Shown in pieces: positions 61,204 to 64,000 of a stretch of 64,000 nt of DNA. The stretch is taken from positions 3,535-67,534 of the forward strand of contig CAKQWA010000012.1 in assembly GCA_934277945.1 (NCBI GenBank), in the 5' to 3' direction. The stretch comes from an uncultured Alphaproteobacteria bacterium. GTDB lineage: Bacteria; Pseudomonadota; Alphaproteobacteria; CAAGCB01; CAG-977. Below the pieces are notes generated by a model. It was given only the letters and a program-made list of their open reading frames with translations. It was not told the origin of the DNA and did no database searches. How positions within the stretch are numbered: position 1 is the first letter of the stretch; each line of letters begins with the position of its first letter. The position numbers and the translations under genes are program-made.

Positions 61204-63876
61204 ATGGCTGTACTGAATGAAAAAGAACTTCACGAATTGGCGGTTTTGTGCGGTATAGACGCGGGGGCGAGCATTGAAAACAAGGCTTCCCTGCTGGTCG
61301 CTTTGGACGTTTTGCCCGCGCAGAACAATATGTCCGATCAGGACTACGCCGCTTTGGTCAATCAAACGCTGAACAAAACGCTGGACAATCAGTTCAACAA
61401 GGCGCTGGCGCCCGTGACCGTCCTGCGTCAGAACCGTCAGAAATCCGTTGAATTCGTCGTTCCCGTCGGCAAGGAAAACGAAACGCTGTCGTGGAACGTG
61501 ACCGAAGAAAACGGCGCGAAGCACGACGGACGAATTCGCATCGGCGACACCCAGCCCGTCATGAAGGACGGACAGCCCGCGCGCCGTGAAATCAACGGCG
61601 TTTTGTACGAAAAACGCACGTTTGAAATGCCCGCCGAAATGGATATCGGCTACCACACGCTGACCGTCAACGTTCCGGGTGAAAAGCCCGCTTCCGCCAT
61701 GATGATTTACGCGCCGACGAAATGCTATGACCCGATCGACATTAAAAACGGCGGCAAAACGTGGGGCGTTCCCGTTCAGTTGTACGAACAGCGCTCTCCC
61801 GAAAACCAAGGCGTCGGAGACTTGTCCGACTTGGCGGAAATCGCGGACACGCTGGGCAAAAACGGCGCGGGCATCATCGGCGTCAACCCCTTGCACGCCA
61901 TGTTCCACAATATGCCCGAGGAAGCCAGCCCGTATTCGCCCGCTTCCCGCACCTACTTCAACCATTTGTACATTGACGTGACCGCCGTGCCCGACTTCAA
62001 GGACAGCAAAAAGGTGCAGGCGATTTACGACGACCCCGCGTACACGGCGAAACGCCGCGCGGCGCAGGCGGCGAACAACGTCGACTACACAACCGCTTTT
62101 GAATTGAAAACGCCCGTTTTGGAAGCGTGCTACGACCAGTTTGTGAAAAACGGCTCCAAAGAACGCAAGGCGGCTTTCGAGCAGTTCGCCAAAGAGGGCG
62201 GCGAACGCTTGAAAAACTTCGCCGTGTTCCAAGCGCTGACCGACGCGTTTTCCAACTTGGATCCGTCCATGCCCGACTGGCGCGACTGGCCCGCGGAATA
62301 TCAGGATCCGAACACGCCGGAAGTCAAGGCTTTCGCGGCGGAAAACAAGGATAAAGTCGGCTTCTACACCTATTTGCAGTGGGAAACCCAGCGCCAGATG
62401 GAAGGCGTGCAGGAAGTCTGCCACAACAACGGCATGAAAGTCGGTCTGTACACCGATATCGCCGTCGGTTCCGCGCCTTACGGCTATGAAGCGTGGGGCT
62501 GCAAGGACTTGTACATGAAAGCGTCCGCCGGCGCGCCCGCCGACGTGTTGAGCCCGAACGGTCAGAATTGGGACGTTTTGGGATTCAAACCGCAGGCTTT
62601 GAAAGAAACGGGTTACGCGCCGTTCGTCGAAATGTTGCGCAACAACATGAAAACGGCGGGATGCACGCGTTTGGACCACGTTTTGCAGTTGTGCCGCCTG
62701 TACATGATTCCGGAAGGCAAAACCGCGAAAGAGGGCGCGTTCGTCTACTATCCGGTCGACGACTTGATGGCGATCGCCGCTTTGGAATCCAACCGCAACA
62801 AATGTATGCTGATCGGCGAAGACTTGGGTCAGTTGCCCGACGGCTTCCAAGACAAATTGATGGATCACGGCATTTTGTCGTACCGCGTGCTGCCGTTTGA
62901 ACGTTCTTGGGGCTATCAGCACGGGGACGACGCGGACAACGCGTTCAAACATCCGGAACAGTATCCGCTGTATTCGACCGCCGCGCCGTCGACGCACGAC
63001 ACGCCGTCGCTGTTCTCGCAATGGACCGCGCGCGACGTGCATTTGAAAGACCACATCGGTTATTACACGGACAGCCACCAGCGCGACATGGAATTCAAAC
63101 AGTACGAAACCGAACGTTGCGCGCTGAACTGGGCTTTGAACGAAAAGGGATGCTGGGATCGCGTCGGCGCGAAACCGTGCAGCGACCCCGCGCACGACAC
63201 GCGTTGCGTTCCCGAGGGATTTGAAAAGGCTGTCGCCGATTATTTGGGACAGTCGCAATCCGCCATGCTGTTGTTCCCGTTCTCCGATATGTTCCGCACC
63301 AGCTACATGGGCAACATTCCGGGAACTCGCCAGTGCCACACGTCCGCTTCCGAAAACGCGGTCAAAGTGTTTGAACCGGGCGGAGCGAGCGCGGTGCCGT
63401 ATCCGAACTGGCGTCCGAAAATGAATTTGCAGGTCAGCGAAATCAAAGAAATGGATATGTTCACGGATATCGCGCAAATTCTGAAAGGCTACCGCAAAGC
63501 CGGCAACGACAACGCGTATCAGGAAGGCAAAGTGAAAGTCGGCGATTTCGTGCGTCCCGGCAGAACCGAAGACAAATCGACGGACGCCGCCTACTTGAAG
63601 AACTTGGCTGAAAAACTGTCGCAGGAAGGCGCGGCGAAAACGTTCGCTTATGAAAAAATCGCCGAAATGTGCTCGCCCCAGCGCGCGCAGGAAGCGAAAG
63701 CGAAAACCGAAGAATTCAAAAAGGATTACGAGGAACGCCGCAAACGCATTGAGGAAGTCAAGGCGCAGTATAAAGACGGCTGGAAGCCCGATTTCGCGCA
63801 GAAATCCACGCATCAGACGCATCAGACGCCGACTCCCGCCGCCGCCGTTCGCGCCAGAAAAGCGGTTCAGCGCTGA
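61204..63876 (+). CDS. malQ: 4-alpha-glucanotransferase (GH77), enlarged
   Basis: MalQ transfers glucan segments between alpha-1,4-glucans, in maltose or glycogen metabolism. The catalytic residues of GH77 are in place: Asp491 (TRLDHVLQL), Glu539 (GEDLG) and Asp599 (STHDTP). Spacing matches the family. The N-terminal beta part (residues about 60-180) and WGVPVQLYEQRSPENQGVGD are also typical. At 890 residues it is about 180 longer than the usual 500-700 residue forms. The extra C-terminal part is a coiled coil (KTEEFKKDYEERRKRIEEVK) and a Thr/Pro/Ala tail. Confidence 0.92.
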   Translation: MAVLNEKELHELAVLCGIDAGASIENKASLLVALDVLPAQNNMSDQDYAALVNQTLNKTLDNQFNKALAPVTVLRQNRQKSVEFVVPVGKENETLSWNVTEENGAKHDGRIRIGDTQPVMKDGQPARREINGVLYEKRTFEMPAEMDIGYHTLTVNVPGEKPASAMMIYAPTKCYDPIDIKNGGKTWGVPVQLYEQRSPENQGVGDLSDLAEIADTLGKNGAGIIGVNPLHAMFHNMPEEASPYSPASRTYFNHLYIDVTAVPDFKDSKKVQAIYDDPAYTAKRRAAQAANNVDYTTAFELKTPVLEACYDQFVKNGSKERKAAFEQFAKEGGERLKNFAVFQALTDAFSNLDPSMPDWRDWPAEYQDPNTPEVKAFAAENKDKVGFYTYLQWETQRQMEGVQEVCHNNGMKVGLYTDIAVGSAPYGYEAWGCKDLYMKASAGAPADVLSPNGQNWDVLGFKPQALKETGYAPFVEMLRNNMKTAGCTRLDHVLQLCRLYMIPEGKTAKEGAFVYYPVDDLMAIAALESNRNKCMLIGEDLGQLPDGFQDKLMDHGILSYRVLPFERSWGYQHGDDADNAFKHPEQYPLYSTAAPSTHDTPSLFSQWTARDVHLKDHIGYYTDSHQRDMEFKQYETERCALNWALNEKGCWDRVGAKPCSDPAHDTRCVPEGFEKAVADYLGQSQSAMLLFPFSDMFRTSYMGNIPGTRQCHTSASENAVKVFEPGGASAVPYPNWRPKMNLQVSEIKEMDMFTDIAQILKGYRKAGNDNAYQEGKVKVGDFVRPGRTEDKSTDAAYLKNLAEKLSQEGAAKTFAYEKIAEMCSPQRAQEAKAKTEEFKKDYEERRKRIEEVKAQYKDGWKPDFAQKSTHQTHQTPTPAAAVRARKAVQR

Positions 63877-63890
63877 TAAACGCCAATCCC

Positions 63891-63919
63891 AAAAGCCCCC
63901 GCATCGTCGGGGGCTTTTT
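63891..63919 (+). terminator. Terminator of malQ
   Basis: AAAGCCCCCG and CGGGGGCTTT form a ten-pair stem around CATCGT, followed by a T run. It lies 15 bases after the malQ stop. Confidence 0.85.
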
Positions 63920-63972
63920 CGTGTTTAAAGGGGATTTTTTATGCATTTTCCCCGTTTGTCCGGTTTTTTTGC

Positions 63973-64000
63973 TTGACAAGTACGGGGGGGGGGGGGGGGG
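63973..64000 (+). other. TTGACA box followed by a poly-G run at the window edge
   Basis: A perfect -35-type TTGACA (63973-63978) is followed after AGTAC by 17 uninterrupted G's from 63984 to the last base. This could be a slippage-prone spacer of a promoter or a sequencing artefact at a contig end. The -10 region lies outside. Confidence 0.5.

Noticed and set aside
60730..63822. A 1030-residue open frame opposite malQ
   Set aside because: It lies wholly antisense to malQ with its intact catalytic motifs, has no family motif of its own and is rich in Arg, Phe and Val as expected for the reverse complement of this codon usage.
1..64000. CRISPR arrays, prophage or integrative elements
   Set aside because: No regularly spaced repeats, integrase, capsid or transposase genes were seen, and the only tRNA is not flanked by a duplicate end.

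Overview
The window reads as ordinary, gene-dense chromosome of an alphaproteobacterium. The strongest markers are a circularly permuted two-piece tmRNA gene whose tag begins ANDN, followed directly by the alpha-type SspB adaptor. Supporting gene orders are slt/dapA-smpB, hflK-hflC-degP, def-fmt-truA and alr-mlaE-mlaF-radA-cvpA. Coding DNA is moderately GC-rich while the gaps are short and AT-rich. Sixty-two protein genes, one tRNA and the tmRNA fill almost all the space. Many neighbours overlap by 1-32 bp, and no gene-free stretch exceeds 300 bp. I saw no rRNA, prophage, insertion sequence or CRISPR array. The lineage looks uncultured and possibly host-associated, but that is an inference from several genes I cannot place and from Firmicutes-like dxs and cysK.

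Layout. 1-10 kb: the start of an M20-type peptidase, two genes of unknown function, smpB and dapA, the divergent slt, then a leftward run from thyX through hflK, hflC and a DegP-type protease to holC. 9.9-16.1 kb: the tmRNA, sspB, class I fumarase, a ribbon-helix-helix gene coupled to an unknown exported protein, a split chromate transporter, and a glycosyltransferase/GtrA pair. 16-18.3 kb: def-fmt-truA (leftward). 18.4-27 kb: alaS, alr, mlaE, mlaF, radA, cvpA, tsaB, rimI. 27-37 kb: a uracil-DNA glycosylase, a TPR lipoprotein, ispE, an RND efflux pair and a divergent dxs. 37.4-42 kb: two unrecognised genes that share N- and C-terminal modules, one of them a 1239-residue repeat protein. 42-48 kb: lptG, a HAD phosphatase, recX, hslO, a lipoprotein, tRNA-Gly(CCC), cysK, an OmpH-like protein and a bacterial PH-domain protein. 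48-53.9 kb: tandem MATE transporters, an unknown membrane protein, galE, yraN, rsmI. 54-64 kb: an LpoA-like lipoprotein, hemW, rdgB and rph, then hrcA-grpE, a membrane-anchored amidinotransferase-like protein with altered catalytic residues, and an enlarged malQ. The window ends in a run of G.

Shared themes. Trans-translation is well represented by SmpB, tmRNA and SspB. Protein quality control appears as DegP, HflKC, Hsp33, HrcA/GrpE, RsmI and RimI. Envelope upkeep appears as Slt, LpoA-like, LptG, MlaEF, OmpH-like and GtrA/GT2, and the MEP isoprenoid pathway as Dxs and IspE. The parts least explained by known biology are the 37.4-42 kb repeat-protein pair, the degenerate amidinotransferase, and the poly-G tract just after a TTGACA box at the right edge.
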